From Rhizobium sp. Root1334 (GTDB lineage: Bacteria > Pseudomonadota > Alphaproteobacteria > Rhizobiales > Rhizobiaceae), in the NCBI RefSeq assembly GCF_001426665.1, contig NZ_LMEY01000001.1:747000-810999 (forward strand): 64,000 nucleotides of DNA, read 5' to 3'. Under the pieces are notes generated by a model that had not been told where the DNA came from, did no database searches, and saw nothing but the letters and a program-made list of their open reading frames with translations. Numbering within the stretch: the stretch's first letter is position 1; the number at the start of each line of letters is the position of its first letter. Positions 17,386-27,434 of this stretch are shown here, one piece after another. A program made the position numbers and the translations under genes.

Positions 17386-18126
17386 CTAGACGAGATTGTT
17401 GCGAACGGCATAGGCGATGGCCTCGGAGCGGGTCTTCGTCGCCGTCTTGCGCATAACGCTGGTGATGTAGTTGTTGATCGTGTTGCGCGAGATACCGAGG
17501 ATCACCGCAATCTCGTCGCTGGTCTTGCCCTCGGCGATCCAGAACAGGCATTCGAGTTCGCGTTCCGTCAGCTCGAAATCACGATCGGAACGCACGCCGC
17601 GCTCGGTCGTGAAGCTGGCGAAGTAACCGGTCAGCAGACCGACATCTCTCAGGTTTTCCTGCGAAAGGATGACGTCCTGCGGAAAGAGCAGCATCAGCGA
17701 TAACCGCGCGCGGCCGACATTAAAGGTTATGGCGCAATATTCGCGGCTGATCCCACGGCTGATGTCGATGTCATCCGGCAGGCCCATGAACACCGGCTGC
17801 ATGACCGAAAGGCATTTCTCCATCTCATTGGTCTTGGAGTGGAGTTGCGACATCACCTTTCCGAGGCGCTTGACGACGTCGAACGGCCAGTCTGAGCATA
17901 CGACAAAATCCAGACCGTCATCCTGGGACAAATCATAGCGCGCGAGGAGATAGTGGGTTGCTCCCACATAATCCGTCAGCGCCGCCAGCCCTTTGCTCAG
18001 ATTGCCGCGCTCGGCGAATTCGCCAAGCCTGCGAATGAGCTGTTCTTTGGAAAGAACCCGCCCAACACCGCGCGTCGCCGACCCTGGCAATGGCCAAGCC
18101 GCAACCTCTGTCTGTAGAGCATCCAT
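17386..18126 (-). CDS. visN: LuxR-family flagellar master regulator VisN
   Basis: Partner of VisR. The ATG at 18124-18126, behind a G-rich GGGGG stretch, gives 246 residues, close to the known length. An in-frame ATG at 18253-18255 would add 43 residues that do not look conserved. The N-terminal domain resembles the autoinducer-binding fold of LuxR proteins. The C-terminus has the LuxR helix-turn-helix (LTERELECLFWIAEGKTSDE, then ISRNTINNYITSVMRKTATK). The two genes form one minus-strand operon. Confidence 0.92.
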   Translation of the reverse strand: MDALQTEVAAWPLPGSATRGVGRVLSKEQLIRRLGEFAERGNLSKGLAALTDYVGATHYLLARYDLSQDDGLDFVVCSDWPFDVVKRLGKVMSQLHSKTNEMEKCLSVMQPVFMGLPDDIDISRGISREYCAITFNVGRARLSLMLLFPQDVILSQENLRDVGLLTGYFASFTTERGVRSDRDFELTERELECLFWIAEGKTSDEIAVILGISRNTINNYITSVMRKTATKTRSEAIAYAVRNNLV

Positions 18127-18989
18127 GACATTAACCCCCGTGATGGATTCGTCCGTGCTCAAAATCGCCTTCGCCGCCGCCGGCAATAGCATCGAAGCGT
18201 CCGCATTCTTCGACACAAGCGAATCAGTACGCGAATCACTACATAAAATGTACATCGCCCCTTGCGAAAAACTACTGCCTCCTTATCGGGATTTACATTT
18301 CCGAGGAACCGTGAATCGATTCGCGCTCCGGCAACGACAAAAGGAATGCTCTCAGCGAACAACCGGAGGAAAATTCTCTTTAATCTATGTAATTATTATG
18401 ATTTTCAAAAAACCTTCAATCAGAAACTCATCCAATCTCGCCTGAGAAACGGCGCAACACCTCCGAGCAGGTGTAAAAATCGCAAAACAAATCACCGCCG
18501 ATTGAATCTTCATCTTTTGTCAAGTTTTCATTTTTTTATTTGTTTCTGGCGTTGTTGCGAAATTGCATCATCGAAATAGAGTGTTTAAATTACAGAACAA
18601 AACGTAAACTAAAGAAATTCTGGCCATAACCCCCGAATAATATTTCATTAAAACCGGAACATTACTGAATCTGGGAATCAATACCTGGCTTGCTCCACGC
18701 ACAACGGCAGACAAACCCGATTTTCCCCAGGGAAAAATTAACGATTTGTTAAATATAACGAATCCGGGAGCGCCATGTTACATCGTTCGAGCAACACTCG
18801 ATTCTTGCAACCCGCCCTTAGTGAGAAGGCAATACAGAAAACAGGGCCGCATCTAGTTTTTTCAGAGCAAAATCCTGTTGCTGGCCGCAGACAGGAATCC
18901 GGATAGCCTGAGCGACTTCGGGCTCATATCCCGGCAAATCTCTCCCATTCATCTGACGTCTCAAGTTGAACCGTGCATTTTTCTACGGA
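18127..18989. other. AT-rich intergenic region upstream of visN
   Basis: About 860 bases, clearly more AT-rich than the rest of the window (for example 18365-18420 and 18480-18660). It probably holds the visN promoter and upstream control sites, as expected for a master regulator. No tRNA or repeat was recognised. The only candidate gene is a 43-codon plus-strand frame at 18775-18906 (separate entry). Confidence 0.6.
18775..18906 (+). CDS. Candidate small ORF, 43 codons, uncertain
   Basis: An ATG with a GGGAG site 4 bases ahead opens a 43-codon frame that ends at TAG 18904-18906, in a stretch that is otherwise AT-rich and non-coding. The product is basic and shows no membrane segment or known motif. 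It could be chance. It lies 84 bases before the bidirectional terminator of fliF. Confidence 0.2.
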   Translation: MLHRSSNTRFLQPALSEKAIQKTGPHLVFSEQNPVAGRRQESG

Positions 18990-19015
18990 AAAACCCGCCG
19001 GCAAGGGCGGGTTTT
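18990..19015. terminator. Bidirectional terminator after fliF
   Basis: AAAACCCGCC (18990-18999) and GGCGGGTTTT (19006-19015) form a perfect 10-bp stem with a six-base loop. Read on the minus strand the second arm ends in TTTTT. It lies 36 bases after the fliF stop and should end fliF transcripts before the visN upstream region. Confidence 0.9.
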
Positions 19016-19051
19016 CGTTGTACTTGATACGAGACGAAAAAGGCGTCTGTC

Positions 19052-20740
19052 TCAGGCTGCTTTTTCGGCGACCCACTTGCGCAGGATCTTGGCGGCGCGC
19101 TCTTCACTGATTTCGACCATGCGAGCGAGCCGCCGTTCCGGGCCTTCCTTTACGCGCCGGTTGAAGCCACCTTCGCTGTCGTCGCCGAGGCTGAGCAGGT
19201 CATCGGTGCTGTCAAAGCCGAAGTCCGAACCGAAGCCTTCCATTAGCGCTCCTCCGGCGCCGCCGTTCGCAGCGGGCGAGAAGTCCGGCAACTCCAGGCC
19301 AACGGGTTCGTTATCGTTGAGTGCAACACCCGGACCTGTCAGGCCCATCGAGCGAGCCAGCGGGCGCATTCCCATCCAGACCACCAGGAAGGCCACCAGG
19401 ATGAAGGCAAGCGCGTTGATGATGCCGCCGAGATTGCGGGTCAACGTCTCCATGATGCCGGGGCCTGCAACCGCTTCATCGAGCAACTGCGTGTTGACGA
19501 AATCCATGGCCGTTAGCGTGATCATGTCACCGCGCGCCGGGTCGAGGCCAACCGCCGAGGCAACGATTTTCTGCATGTCCTGGATATAGGCGTCGATCTT
19601 TGCCTGGTCGGCACCCTCGCCGACCATGGCGGCAACCCGGCCGCGATTGACCACGACGGCGACCGAGAGCTTTTCGAGTGTATAGCTGCTCTTGACGGTG
19701 GCGACGGTCTTCGAGTTGATCTCGTAATTGGTCTGCTCTTCCTTCTTCTCGGTCTGGTCGTTCGACTGAGGTCCGGTAGCGCCACCGGTCGGAGCGGCTT
19801 GCGGTACGTTCTGCTGAACCGTCGCCGCATTGTCTGCCTGCTGCTGACTGGACTTCTGCTGTTCCTTGGTTACCCGTGTCGAGCGCTCGACGCGCGATTC
19901 CGGATCGAAGACCGTTTCCTGGATCTGCTGCGTATCGGTATTCAGCTTGGCGGTGACGCTGGCGCGGAAATTGTCCATGCCGAGGAAAGGCGTCAAAGCT
20001 TTGTCGATATTGTTTTCTATTTCCTTCTGGACATTCTGGATGATGCCAAGCGACTGATTCATGGCGCTGTTGGCAGGATCGTCACCCGATGCCAGGAGCT
20101 GGCCGGTCGAATCGAGGATCGTCACGTCGTCAATACCGAGGCCCGGAACGGATGAAGCCACCAGATGGCGGATCGAGGCGGCGGCATTGCGGCCAATGTT
20201 GGCACTGGCACGGATCATCACCGAAGCCGTTGGGTTCTGTTCGGCTTTTCTGAAGCTGCCGCGGTCGGCCATGACGATGTGGACGCGGGCGGCGGAAATT
20301 CCGGAGATCTGCTGGATGGTGCGGGCGATTTCACCTTCAAGGGCGCGGACGCGGGTGACTTCCTGCATGAAGGAGGTGAGACCGAGGGAACCGACGTTGT
20401 CGAAGAGCTCGTAACCGGCATTGGCGCTGTTGGGCAGGCCACGTTCGGCCAGGTACAGGCGGGCCTTGCCCGTCATGCCGACCGGAACCTGAATGCTCGC
20501 GCCATCAGAGCCAACCTCGAAATTGATATTGGCTTCGGCGAGGGCAACACTGACCTGATTGAGATCGTTGCTTTCCAGCCCGACATACAGCGTTTCATAG
20601 GAAGGCTTGTTGACGTAAAGGCCCGCGGCAAGAACGATCGCCACCGCGACAACACCGGCTGAAATCAGCGCGATGAGCTTGCCTTGCCCGAGACTGGCCA
20701 GGTTCTTCGTGACCGTCGAAAGTTGATCCAACAGATTCAT
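19052..20740 (-). CDS. fliF: Flagellar MS-ring protein FliF
   Basis: FliF forms the membrane-embedded MS-ring, the first structure built in the flagellum. The 562-residue protein has two membrane segments (about residues 23-42 and 440-460). Between them are ring-building motifs: ARLYLAERGLPNSANAGYELFD and VRALEGEIARTIQQISGISAARVHIVMADRG. A Gln/Lys-rich linker precedes the second half, and the C-terminal FliG-binding tail ends LRKWVAEKAA. A GGA site lies 7 bases ahead of the ATG. In other rhizobia the upstream neighbour is the che operon; here it is a catabolic locus. Confidence 0.97.
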   Translation of the reverse strand: MNLLDQLSTVTKNLASLGQGKLIALISAGVVAVAIVLAAGLYVNKPSYETLYVGLESNDLNQVSVALAEANINFEVGSDGASIQVPVGMTGKARLYLAERGLPNSANAGYELFDNVGSLGLTSFMQEVTRVRALEGEIARTIQQISGISAARVHIVMADRGSFRKAEQNPTASVMIRASANIGRNAAASIRHLVASSVPGLGIDDVTILDSTGQLLASGDDPANSAMNQSLGIIQNVQKEIENNIDKALTPFLGMDNFRASVTAKLNTDTQQIQETVFDPESRVERSTRVTKEQQKSSQQQADNAATVQQNVPQAAPTGGATGPQSNDQTEKKEEQTNYEINSKTVATVKSSYTLEKLSVAVVVNRGRVAAMVGEGADQAKIDAYIQDMQKIVASAVGLDPARGDMITLTAMDFVNTQLLDEAVAGPGIMETLTRNLGGIINALAFILVAFLVVWMGMRPLARSMGLTGPGVALNDNEPVGLELPDFSPAANGGAGGALMEGFGSDFGFDSTDDLLSLGDDSEGGFNRRVKEGPERRLARMVEISEERAAKILRKWVAEKAA

Positions 20741-21377
20741 TCTGTTTCCGCACCCAGTGGCGCATGTTCCGTTCAGACAACATCGCCTGGGGAGTAAACA
20801 TGCGCAGATCCAAACATTCGGGTTGCTGATGGATTCGACACATGCGGCTTCGTCAAATCACGCGCAAATCTACCAGTCCCGATTGGCACACTAGAAAACG
20901 AAACTTGCGCGAACTTGTCTTGGCCCGCCTGAACCGACTTGTTTACCACCTCACTGCAGGACGATCTGGCTTCTATCGCGGACCGTTTCGAGCCGATTGC
21001 AGACGAGGCACCTTTGGCCAAACAGCACAAAAAAGCACAGCCGACAGGATCGAGCCAAGCCGCCGGCTGGCTACAAAATCTTGCCTTAAAAACGGAATGC
21101 ATCAATGATCATCTTGAAAGCAGGGGAATTCTGCCGCCTGCCCGGGTAGCAGACATAATGGCCTCGAAACGCCGGCAACTGCTCAATCCAACGCGAGCTC
21201 TGCGACTTCCACCGCTCACGGGAAACGATTCCGTCCAGCAGGCCTGACATGGCTCACGACCGCGCATCCAACGCTGACTGGCAACGTCAAATTCATGAAT
21301 TTCTATCGGTTCAATGGTATCGAGGCAATCGGCGCATCCGTTCCCGTTCGACCATCATGCCAAAGGTCCATTGGCTA
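20741..21377. other. Junction between flagellar and hydroxyproline loci
   Basis: About 640 bases between the fliF start and the aconitase-X stop. It should hold the fliF promoter near 20741-20880 on the minus strand. A plus-strand frame of 102 codons runs 20939-21247 from a TTG without a clear ribosome site. Its product is hydrophilic, with QDDLASIADRFEPIADEAP and SRGILPPARVADIM, and was not recognised; it may be a gene remnant at the edge of an inserted block. No repeat or tRNA edge was seen. Confidence 0.55.
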
Positions 21378-23066
21378 TCAAAGCCAACCGGGAAGCCGTG
21401 ACGCGACGCGGCCGTTCACAGCGGCCTCGACGCAATCGACCAGACTGCCGAAGCGGACGGTGCGGTTGCTGAGGCCAGGGCCGTAATGGGCATATTTGCC
21501 GGAGTTGGTAATGAGCGTGCGAGTGTGCACCGGGAAAACAGGTTCACTGATCGAGCACCAGCAGAGATCCGGCACGATGCGCACGCCACTTTGTTCGAGG
21601 CGTGATAATGTGCCGTCCTCACGCGCATCGGTGATCACCTGGCGGCCTGCGGTGACGATGACGGTGACATCCGGGTGGCGCTTGCGCCCGGCGAGCCCTG
21701 CAGCCAGCGCCCGGCATTCGTTCAGCGAGGCATGCGGGCTACCGATAGCAACGAGCTCGACCTGCTCCGGGCCTGCGTTCAGCCGTGTCCAGGCCTGCGC
21801 CATCTCGGCGCGGGTGATGGTTTTGCGGCTTGCCCCCGGCGCTGCCGCACCTTCGGCTTCGGGCGTTACGCCCTCGACATGCAACATCGGCGCGGCCGAC
21901 GTCGTGCCGAAGGCAGCGCACAGCGCCTTGAGATCGTCTGTCGAGGGTTGTGCCGAGGCGAGACCGCGCAGCAACGGGATGCGATCGGGCGCTGCATGGC
22001 CGGCGAGATAACCGATCAGCGGCCAGAAGGCGTCATCGACATTCTCGGGCAGCTCGACGTCAATGACTGTCCGGGCCTTGCGGTTTTCCGTCAGATAGAC
22101 GCCGGAAAGTGGCGCACGGCCGGTGAGCGCGATGCAAAGGTCGAGGAAATCCGGATGTTTTGGCGTGCGGGCTCCGAGCACGGAGTTAGCAAAGATCACC
22201 GCGTTGGATTCCGCCCAGGCAATCGCCTCACCCGCCTGCGGCGCGCTGTCCAGAAGATAGGGGGAACAGGTAAATGTCGGACGGCAACCCATGCGGACAT
22301 AGGCATCGGCAAGGCGGGCTGCCGGATTGCCAAAGGAACTGGACACACCTTGCGCCTGCCAGTTGGCATGATCGACCGAGATGGCATTCATGGTGGTCGG
22401 CACGCAAACCCTGGCTCCCATATCCGCCATGCGTTCGGCAAAAGTGAGATTGGCCGGGCTGGCATAGATGCAGCCGTCGATATGCCCTTGTGTCACGTCG
22501 GTCAGACAGCGTGCGCCCTGCTGGGCAGCCATGGCGCAGATGATCCGCATGGCCTGCTGGATCGCCTGGCCCTGCACACCTTCAAACATTGCACGGTCGT
22601 TGTCGCTGAGATCGAGCGTCGCAAGGCGCGGCGGCAAAACCGGAATCGACAGGCCATCCGCCTCGATCGAGTTGGCAGTGATCCGTGCGGTTTTGGCCCG
22701 CGACAGCGCCGCAAAACTCTCAGGCGCGAGGCGCAACACAGGAAGCGGCTTGCCGAACATTTCAGCGGCAATCAGCGCACCCAGTGTCAGCACGTCCTCG
22801 GCTTCGCTGAATACCAAAGCCGCTGGCGCCCGGCCGGTGAGGATCAGATCGAGAAGCACGCCCGATCCGGTGCAGGACCCACGGCTCGACGGCATCATCA
22901 GGATGCCGCCGGTCAGACAGACCCCGTGGAGGGGATGATGCACGTCGATAATGCTTCCGGTTTCCGGGGAAACACCGCCCCAGAAGCTCAGGGGCTCCGA
23001 TGAGGCGATAACCGGTCCATCAGCGGTGCCGGCAAGGATGCTGTTCGCGTGCATCAGGTCACTCAC
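21378..23066 (-). CDS. Aconitase-X type cis-3-hydroxy-L-proline dehydratase (fused subunits)
   Basis: Probably dehydrates cis-3-hydroxy-L-proline to pyrroline-2-carboxylate, which the reductase at 30071 can turn into L-proline. The 562-residue protein fuses the small swivel domain (about residues 20-120, with [19 protein letters not shown]) to the large aconitase-X domain ([44 protein letters not shown]). This is the single-chain type I arrangement known for this activity in bacteria. The GTG start overlaps the epimerase stop by four bases; an ATG four codons on is the alternative. It ends the minus-strand hydroxyproline unit. Confidence 0.85.
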   Translation of the reverse strand: MSDLMHANSILAGTADGPVIASSEPLSFWGGVSPETGSIIDVHHPLHGVCLTGGILMMPSSRGSCTGSGVLLDLILTGRAPAALVFSEAEDVLTLGALIAAEMFGKPLPVLRLAPESFAALSRAKTARITANSIEADGLSIPVLPPRLATLDLSDNDRAMFEGVQGQAIQQAMRIICAMAAQQGARCLTDVTQGHIDGCIYASPANLTFAERMADMGARVCVPTTMNAISVDHANWQAQGVSSSFGNPAARLADAYVRMGCRPTFTCSPYLLDSAPQAGEAIAWAESNAVIFANSVLGARTPKHPDFLDLCIALTGRAPLSGVYLTENRKARTVIDVELPENVDDAFWPLIGYLAGHAAPDRIPLLRGLASAQPSTDDLKALCAAFGTTSAAPMLHVEGVTPEAEGAAAPGASRKTITRAEMAQAWTRLNAGPEQVELVAIGSPHASLNECRALAAGLAGRKRHPDVTVIVTAGRQVITDAREDGTLSRLEQSGVRIVPDLCWCSISEPVFPVHTRTLITNSGKYAHYGPGLSNRTVRFGSLVDCVEAAVNGRVASRLPGWL

Positions 23067-24064
23067 TTGACGACAAAACCATGGGCAAAGGGATCGCGGT
23101 CATCGATGAAGATCGTGTTGATACCCGTCATCCGGGCCCAGCCTGCGATCGAGGGGATGATCGCATCGCGATCGGCCACCTTCGTTGCCGCTTCGACCCG
23201 TCCCTTGAACAGCGAACCGATGATCGACTCGTGGATGAATTCGTCGCCAACAGCGAGCTTGCCCTTGGCGGCCAGCTGCGCCATGCGCGCCGAGGTACCG
23301 GTGCCACAAGGCGACCGGTCGATGGCCTTGTCGCCGTAGAACACGGCGTTGCGGGCATGGGCGGTTGCATCCGTCGGCTTGCCGGTCCACTGGATGTGGC
23401 TCAAGCCACGGATTTCGGGATGTTCGGGATGAACGAACTCGTATTTTTCGTTCAGCGCGGCGCGCAGCTTGGGGCTCCAGCCAATGAGTCCGCCCGCCGT
23501 ATGATCGGCCATATCGCGGAAATTCTTCTGCGGCTCGACGATGGCGTAGAAGTTGCCGCCATAGGCAACGTCGACGACGATTTCGCCCAGACCTTCGACC
23601 TCGGCCGTCAGGCCTTCGGCATAGAGGAAGCCGGGAACGTTGGTCAGGCGGACTTCCTCGACGAAGCGGCCTTCCTGGCGATAGGTGATATCGACCTTGC
23701 CGGCCGGCGCATCGATTGACAGCTTGCCGGGTTCGCGCGGCATGATCAGGCCGTTCTCGATCGCCATGGTGATAGTGCCGATCGTGCCGTGGCCGCACAT
23801 CGGCAGGCAACCGGATGTCTCGATGAACAGAACCGCGACGTCGCAGTCCGGACGGGTTGGCGGATAAAGGATCGATCCCGACATCATGTCATGGCCGCGC
23901 GGTTCGAACATCAGGCCCGTGCGGATCCAGTCGAATTCGCGCAGGAAGTGGGCGCGCTTCTCCAGCATATTGGCGCCCTCAAGGCGCGGGCCACCGCCGG
24001 AAACGAGGCGGACGGGGTTTCCGCAAGTATGACCGTCGAGGCAGGAAAAGGTATACGTGGCCAT
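23063..24064 (-). CDS. hypRE: 4-hydroxyproline 2-epimerase
   Basis: Interconverts trans-4-hydroxy-L-proline and cis-4-hydroxy-D-proline, the first step of hydroxyproline breakdown. The 333-residue protein of the proline racemase fold has both catalytic cysteines: Cys90 in [12 protein letters not shown] and Cys253 in [14 protein letters not shown]. This Cys/Cys pair marks true epimerases and separates it from the second family member at 34063. AAGG lies 9 bases ahead of the ATG. It is encoded between the oxidase and the aconitase-X gene, and overlaps the latter by four bases. Confidence 0.93.
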   Translation of the reverse strand: MATYTFSCLDGHTCGNPVRLVSGGGPRLEGANMLEKRAHFLREFDWIRTGLMFEPRGHDMMSGSILYPPTRPDCDVAVLFIETSGCLPMCGHGTIGTITMAIENGLIMPREPGKLSIDAPAGKVDITYRQEGRFVEEVRLTNVPGFLYAEGLTAEVEGLGEIVVDVAYGGNFYAIVEPQKNFRDMADHTAGGLIGWSPKLRAALNEKYEFVHPEHPEIRGLSHIQWTGKPTDATAHARNAVFYGDKAIDRSPCGTGTSARMAQLAAKGKLAVGDEFIHESIIGSLFKGRVEAATKVADRDAIIPSIAGWARMTGINTIFIDDRDPFAHGFVVK

Positions 24065-24078
24065 GGTGAAAGACCTTA

Positions 24079-25320
24079 TCAGAAGCGTTGAGGCGAAAGG
24101 GATGTAATGTCGATGGCTGGTGTCTTACCAGTCAAAAGATCGGCGACCAAACGGGCGGTGCCTGCCGATTGCGTCAGGCCGAGATGACCGTGCCCGAAGG
24201 CATGGATGACCCGGGGCGTTGACCGGGCGCGGCCGATGGCGGGCAGGCTGTCGGGCAGCGAAGGACGGAATCCGAACCACTGTTTGCCGCCCTCAGTCTT
24301 CAGGCCGGGCAGGAAATCCTTGGCCTTCTTCAGCATGGCTTCCGAACGGCGGAAATTCGGCGGCAGTTCCAAGCCACCCAGTTCGACGGCGCCGCCGACA
24401 CGGATGCCGGTGGACAGGCGCGTGACGACAAAGCCGTGACCACCAAAAGTAACCTGAGTCCGTAGATCGAACGCATCGGCGTGCAGCGTGGTGTTGTAGC
24501 CACGTTCGGTTTCCAGCGGAATGCGCTCATCAAGGCTACGGGCAATACGGTGGGAAAAGGCACCTGCCGACAGCACGACCTGCGATCCACGGCGAATTTC
24601 ACCGCCTTCGGCGATGATCTCGACACCATCCTCGACCGGCCGCAGCGCGGTCACATTGGCGCGCTCCAACACCCCACCCTGGCCGCGGAAATAATCTGCC
24701 AGCGCAAGCGTGTAGAGTTTGGGATCGGCAATCGAAAACCAGCCAGGTGTGAAGGTTCCGTGGGTAAAGCGCGCATCGAGCCCCGGCTGGATATCGGCCA
24801 TGCGGGATGCGTCGACATGGTAGAATTCGATACCGTGTGCTTCACGGACTTTCCATCCGGGCAGCGAGGCATTCAGCTCCGCCTGACTTTCGTAGACCTG
24901 CAGATTGCCGTCCTTGCGCAGCATGGGCAAAGTGCCGGTGCGCTGCAGGAAAGGCTCAAGCTCGGCCCTCGAGAGGTCCATCAATGCCGTCTGCACTGTC
25001 GTGGACTTTTCCACCTGCGCAGGCGAACACGCCCGCCAGAAGCGGAACATCCATGGGGCAATCTTGAACGCGTAAGCCGGTGGAACGGACAACGGGCCAA
25101 GTGGATCCAGCAGCCATTTCGGTGCCTTTTTCAGGATTCCCGGCGACGCAAGCGGCAGGATATCCGTAAAGGCAAAGGCGCCGGCATTGCCGGCGGAGGC
25201 GCCGGCTGCCGGACCTTCACGGTCCAGCACCGTAACCGTCATCCCGCGTGCCTGGGCGGCAATCGCCGCCGAGAGCCCGACCACTCCGGCGCCGATAACA
25301 ATGACGTCTGGATGCGCCAT
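24079..25320 (-). CDS. hypO: FAD-dependent D-hydroxyproline oxidase/dehydrogenase (DadA-like)
   Basis: Probably oxidises cis-4-hydroxy-D-proline to 1-pyrroline-4-hydroxy-2-carboxylate. The 413-residue protein has an N-terminal FAD-binding motif (VIVIGAGVVGLSAAIAAQA) and the DAO fold of D-amino acid dehydrogenases. C-terminal features include WFGFRPSLPDSLPAIGRA and HAFGHGHLGLTQSAGTA. The assignment to hydroxyproline rests on its place between the epimerase and the transporter genes; sequence alone would say D-amino acid dehydrogenase. The ATG overlaps the ABC ATPase stop by one base (TAATG). Confidence 0.87.
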   Translation of the reverse strand: MAHPDVIVIGAGVVGLSAAIAAQARGMTVTVLDREGPAAGASAGNAGAFAFTDILPLASPGILKKAPKWLLDPLGPLSVPPAYAFKIAPWMFRFWRACSPAQVEKSTTVQTALMDLSRAELEPFLQRTGTLPMLRKDGNLQVYESQAELNASLPGWKVREAHGIEFYHVDASRMADIQPGLDARFTHGTFTPGWFSIADPKLYTLALADYFRGQGGVLERANVTALRPVEDGVEIIAEGGEIRRGSQVVLSAGAFSHRIARSLDERIPLETERGYNTTLHADAFDLRTQVTFGGHGFVVTRLSTGIRVGGAVELGGLELPPNFRRSEAMLKKAKDFLPGLKTEGGKQWFGFRPSLPDSLPAIGRARSTPRVIHAFGHGHLGLTQSAGTARLVADLLTGKTPAIDITSLSPQRF

Positions 25321-26042
25321 TAGCGGACGCTCGCCAGGAACGCCTGAGTATCGGGATGCTGTGGCGCCCCGAAGAGCTGATCCGGCGTGCCGATTTCCGC
25401 CATGACCCCCTGATGAAAGAAGGCGACCCGGTCAGAAACATCGCGGGCGAAGGCCATCTCATGGGTGACGCAGATCATCGTCATGCCCTCTTCGGCAAGC
25501 ATTTTCAGCGTGTCGAGGACTTCGCCGACCAGCATCGGGTCGAGCGCCGAGGTGACTTCGTCGAACAGCATGTATTCCGGCGACATGGCCAGTGCGCGGG
25601 CAATCGCCATGCGCTGCTGCTGGCCGCCCGACATGCGGCTCGGATAGACTGTCAGCTTTTCGCGCAGGCCGACATGGGTCAGCTGCTTCACCGCGATCTC
25701 TTCGGCCTTTTCCTTGGAAAGGCCGAGCACCTTGCGCGGCGCCAGCATGACGTTTTCAAGCACCGTCAGGTGCGGGAAAGCATTCCATTGCTGGAAGACG
25801 ATGCCGACCTTGCGGCGCAGCTTGTTGAGATCGGTATCCTTAGCATGAACAACCGTGCCATCGATGGTGATCTGCCCGGCATTGATCGGCTCGAGGCCGT
25901 TGATGCAGGTCAGAAGCGTCGACTTGCCCGATCCGGAGCCGCCGATGATGGTGACAACCTCGCCCTTGTTCACGGTGAGGTTAATCCCCTTCAAAACCTC
26001 CAATGTGCTGAAGGATTTGCGAACGTCTTTAATTTCAATCAT
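25320..26042 (-). CDS. Polar amino acid ABC importer, ATP-binding subunit
   Basis: Energises import, probably of hydroxyproline. The ATG at 26040-26042 ([11 protein letters not shown]) lies inside the end of the permease gene and gives 240 residues, typical of the GlnQ/HisP type. Walker A is GGSGSGKST, the signature is [15 protein letters not shown], and Walker B is [12 protein letters not shown]. An upstream start would read through permease sequence. It is co-translated with the oxidase gene. Confidence 0.95.
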   Translation of the reverse strand: MIEIKDVRKSFSTLEVLKGINLTVNKGEVVTIIGGSGSGKSTLLTCINGLEPINAGQITIDGTVVHAKDTDLNKLRRKVGIVFQQWNAFPHLTVLENVMLAPRKVLGLSKEKAEEIAVKQLTHVGLREKLTVYPSRMSGGQQQRMAIARALAMSPEYMLFDEVTSALDPMLVGEVLDTLKMLAEEGMTMICVTHEMAFARDVSDRVAFFHQGVMAEIGTPDQLFGAPQHPDTQAFLASVR

Positions 26043-26688
26043 TGGGGGACCACCGTTTTTCGAGATACCCGCCAAACCGGGCGATGGGGAAGCTGATGAC
26101 GAAGTAGATTACGCCGCAGATCAGAAGGATGAACAGCGGCTCCTGCAGGCGGGTAACCAGAATCTGCGACGCGCGCAGAAGCTCGATAAGGCCAAGCCAG
26201 AGAACCAGAGCAGAATCCTTCATGACACCGAGCGTCAGGCCGATCCACGCGGGAAGCGAAACGCGGGTGGCAAGAGGCGCCACGATATAGCGCATGTCCT
26301 GCCACCAGGTCATGCCGAGCGAACGGGCCGCGCGGCGGGTCGTTGCCGGGACGGCTTCAATGCCGCCGCGGATGATTTCCGAACAATAGGCCGCCGTATA
26401 GAGCGACAGGACCACGCAGGATGTGGTGAAGGGCGCCCAGCCAAGCTTGGCAATGGCCTGGATCGCGTTGCCAAGCACGAGCTGGATCAACAGCGGCACC
26501 GAGCGGAAGACATCCAGCACGAATGTCAGCGGTGCGGCCCAGACGGCACCCAACTGGACACGAAGAACACCGAAGATGATTCCGAGCACGGTACCGGCGG
26601 TCACGGACACTGCGGTGACCGCAAGGGTCATCGCCGCGCCTTGCGCCAGAAAGGCGAGGTCATTCCAGCTGAGGGTGGTATCAAACAT
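26035..26688 (-). CDS. Polar amino acid ABC importer, permease subunit
   Basis: Inner-membrane permease of the HisM/GlnP type, 217 residues, with about five membrane segments. The coupling-helix motif, [30 protein letters not shown], is seen in pieces around residues 112-140. A strong AGGTGAGAG ribosome site precedes the ATG. It pairs with the permease 12 bases upstream as a heterodimer. Confidence 0.94.
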   Translation of the reverse strand: MFDTTLSWNDLAFLAQGAAMTLAVTAVSVTAGTVLGIIFGVLRVQLGAVWAAPLTFVLDVFRSVPLLIQLVLGNAIQAIAKLGWAPFTTSCVVLSLYTAAYCSEIIRGGIEAVPATTRRAARSLGMTWWQDMRYIVAPLATRVSLPAWIGLTLGVMKDSALVLWLGLIELLRASQILVTRLQEPLFILLICGVIYFVISFPIARFGGYLEKRWSPND

Positions 26689-26700
26689 CTCTCACCTCTC

Positions 26701-27366
26701 TCAGTAGCGGAACATGCGCGCGGCAAGCAGGCGCGCGGCAAGTGTCACAAGCTTGGCGATGATGTAATAGATCACCGCGGCAAGAGCGAAGAATTCGAAG
26801 GTGCGGAAGGATCGCGCGTTGAGTTCCTGCGTGATACCAGCCAGATCGGTGTTCATGCCGACGGTGACACCCAGCGATGTCATCAGGATTGCCCAGACCA
26901 TCTGGTTGGTGACCGGCAGGAAGGCGATACGCAACATCTGCGGCAGGACGATCAGCCGGAAGGCCTGAACCGGCGTCATACCAAGGGAACGGCCTGCGCG
27001 GGTCTGGGTGTCTGGGATAGCTTTCAGCGCACCGCGAAAATTTTCCGCCAAATAACCCGCGTTGTTAAACGCGATGCCGACCAGAAGTGCCGTGTAGGGG
27101 CTGAGATGGATGCCGAAATTGCCGAGGCCGAAATGGGCCATGTAAATCTGGAACAGTGCGGGCGTGTTGCGCGCGATCTCGACCCAGGTGGTCGCAAATC
27201 CGCTGAGGATGCGATTGCCTGAAAGGCGAAACGCGGTCAGGGTCAAGGCAAGTGCCAGCCCGATAACCATCGACAGGAGCGCGATCTGCAGCGTGACGAG
27301 AGCGCCGTCCAGCATCTGCGGCAGCGCTTTGAATGCCTGGTTCCAATGAAAGGTGTAATTCAACAT
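26701..27366 (-). CDS. Polar amino acid ABC importer, permease subunit
   Basis: Second permease of the pair, 221 residues. It has the same fold, including the family motif IARNTPALFQIY and the coupling region LKAIPDTQTRAGRSLGMTP. It sits between the binding-protein gene and the other permease. An AGGAG site lies about 11 bases ahead of the ATG. A GC-rich stem-loop separates it from the binding-protein gene. Confidence 0.94.
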   Translation of the reverse strand: MLNYTFHWNQAFKALPQMLDGALVTLQIALLSMVIGLALALTLTAFRLSGNRILSGFATTWVEIARNTPALFQIYMAHFGLGNFGIHLSPYTALLVGIAFNNAGYLAENFRGALKAIPDTQTRAGRSLGMTPVQAFRLIVLPQMLRIAFLPVTNQMVWAILMTSLGVTVGMNTDLAGITQELNARSFRTFEFFALAAVIYYIIAKLVTLAARLLAARMFRY

Positions 27367-27393
27367 TGCCGTTTCATCTCCTGGAAAAGGACA

Positions 27394-27418
27394 GCGGCGC
27401 GAGTGTTACCCGCGCCGC
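27394..27418 (-). promoter_or_regulatory. Intercistronic stem-loop after binding-protein gene
   Basis: GCGGCGCG (27394-27401) pairs with CGCGCCGC (27411-27418). It lies between the binding-protein stop and the permease start. In ABC operons such structures often protect the upstream message, so that more binding protein than permease is made. There is no T-run, so full termination is unlikely. Confidence 0.6.
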
Positions 27419-27434
27419 CAGCGAAACGATTTGA

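Noticed and set aside
21675-23003. 442-codon plus-strand frame opposite the aconitase-X gene
   Set aside because: Composition is typical of antisense frames in GC-rich DNA; the minus-strand gene has clear motifs and coupling to its neighbours.
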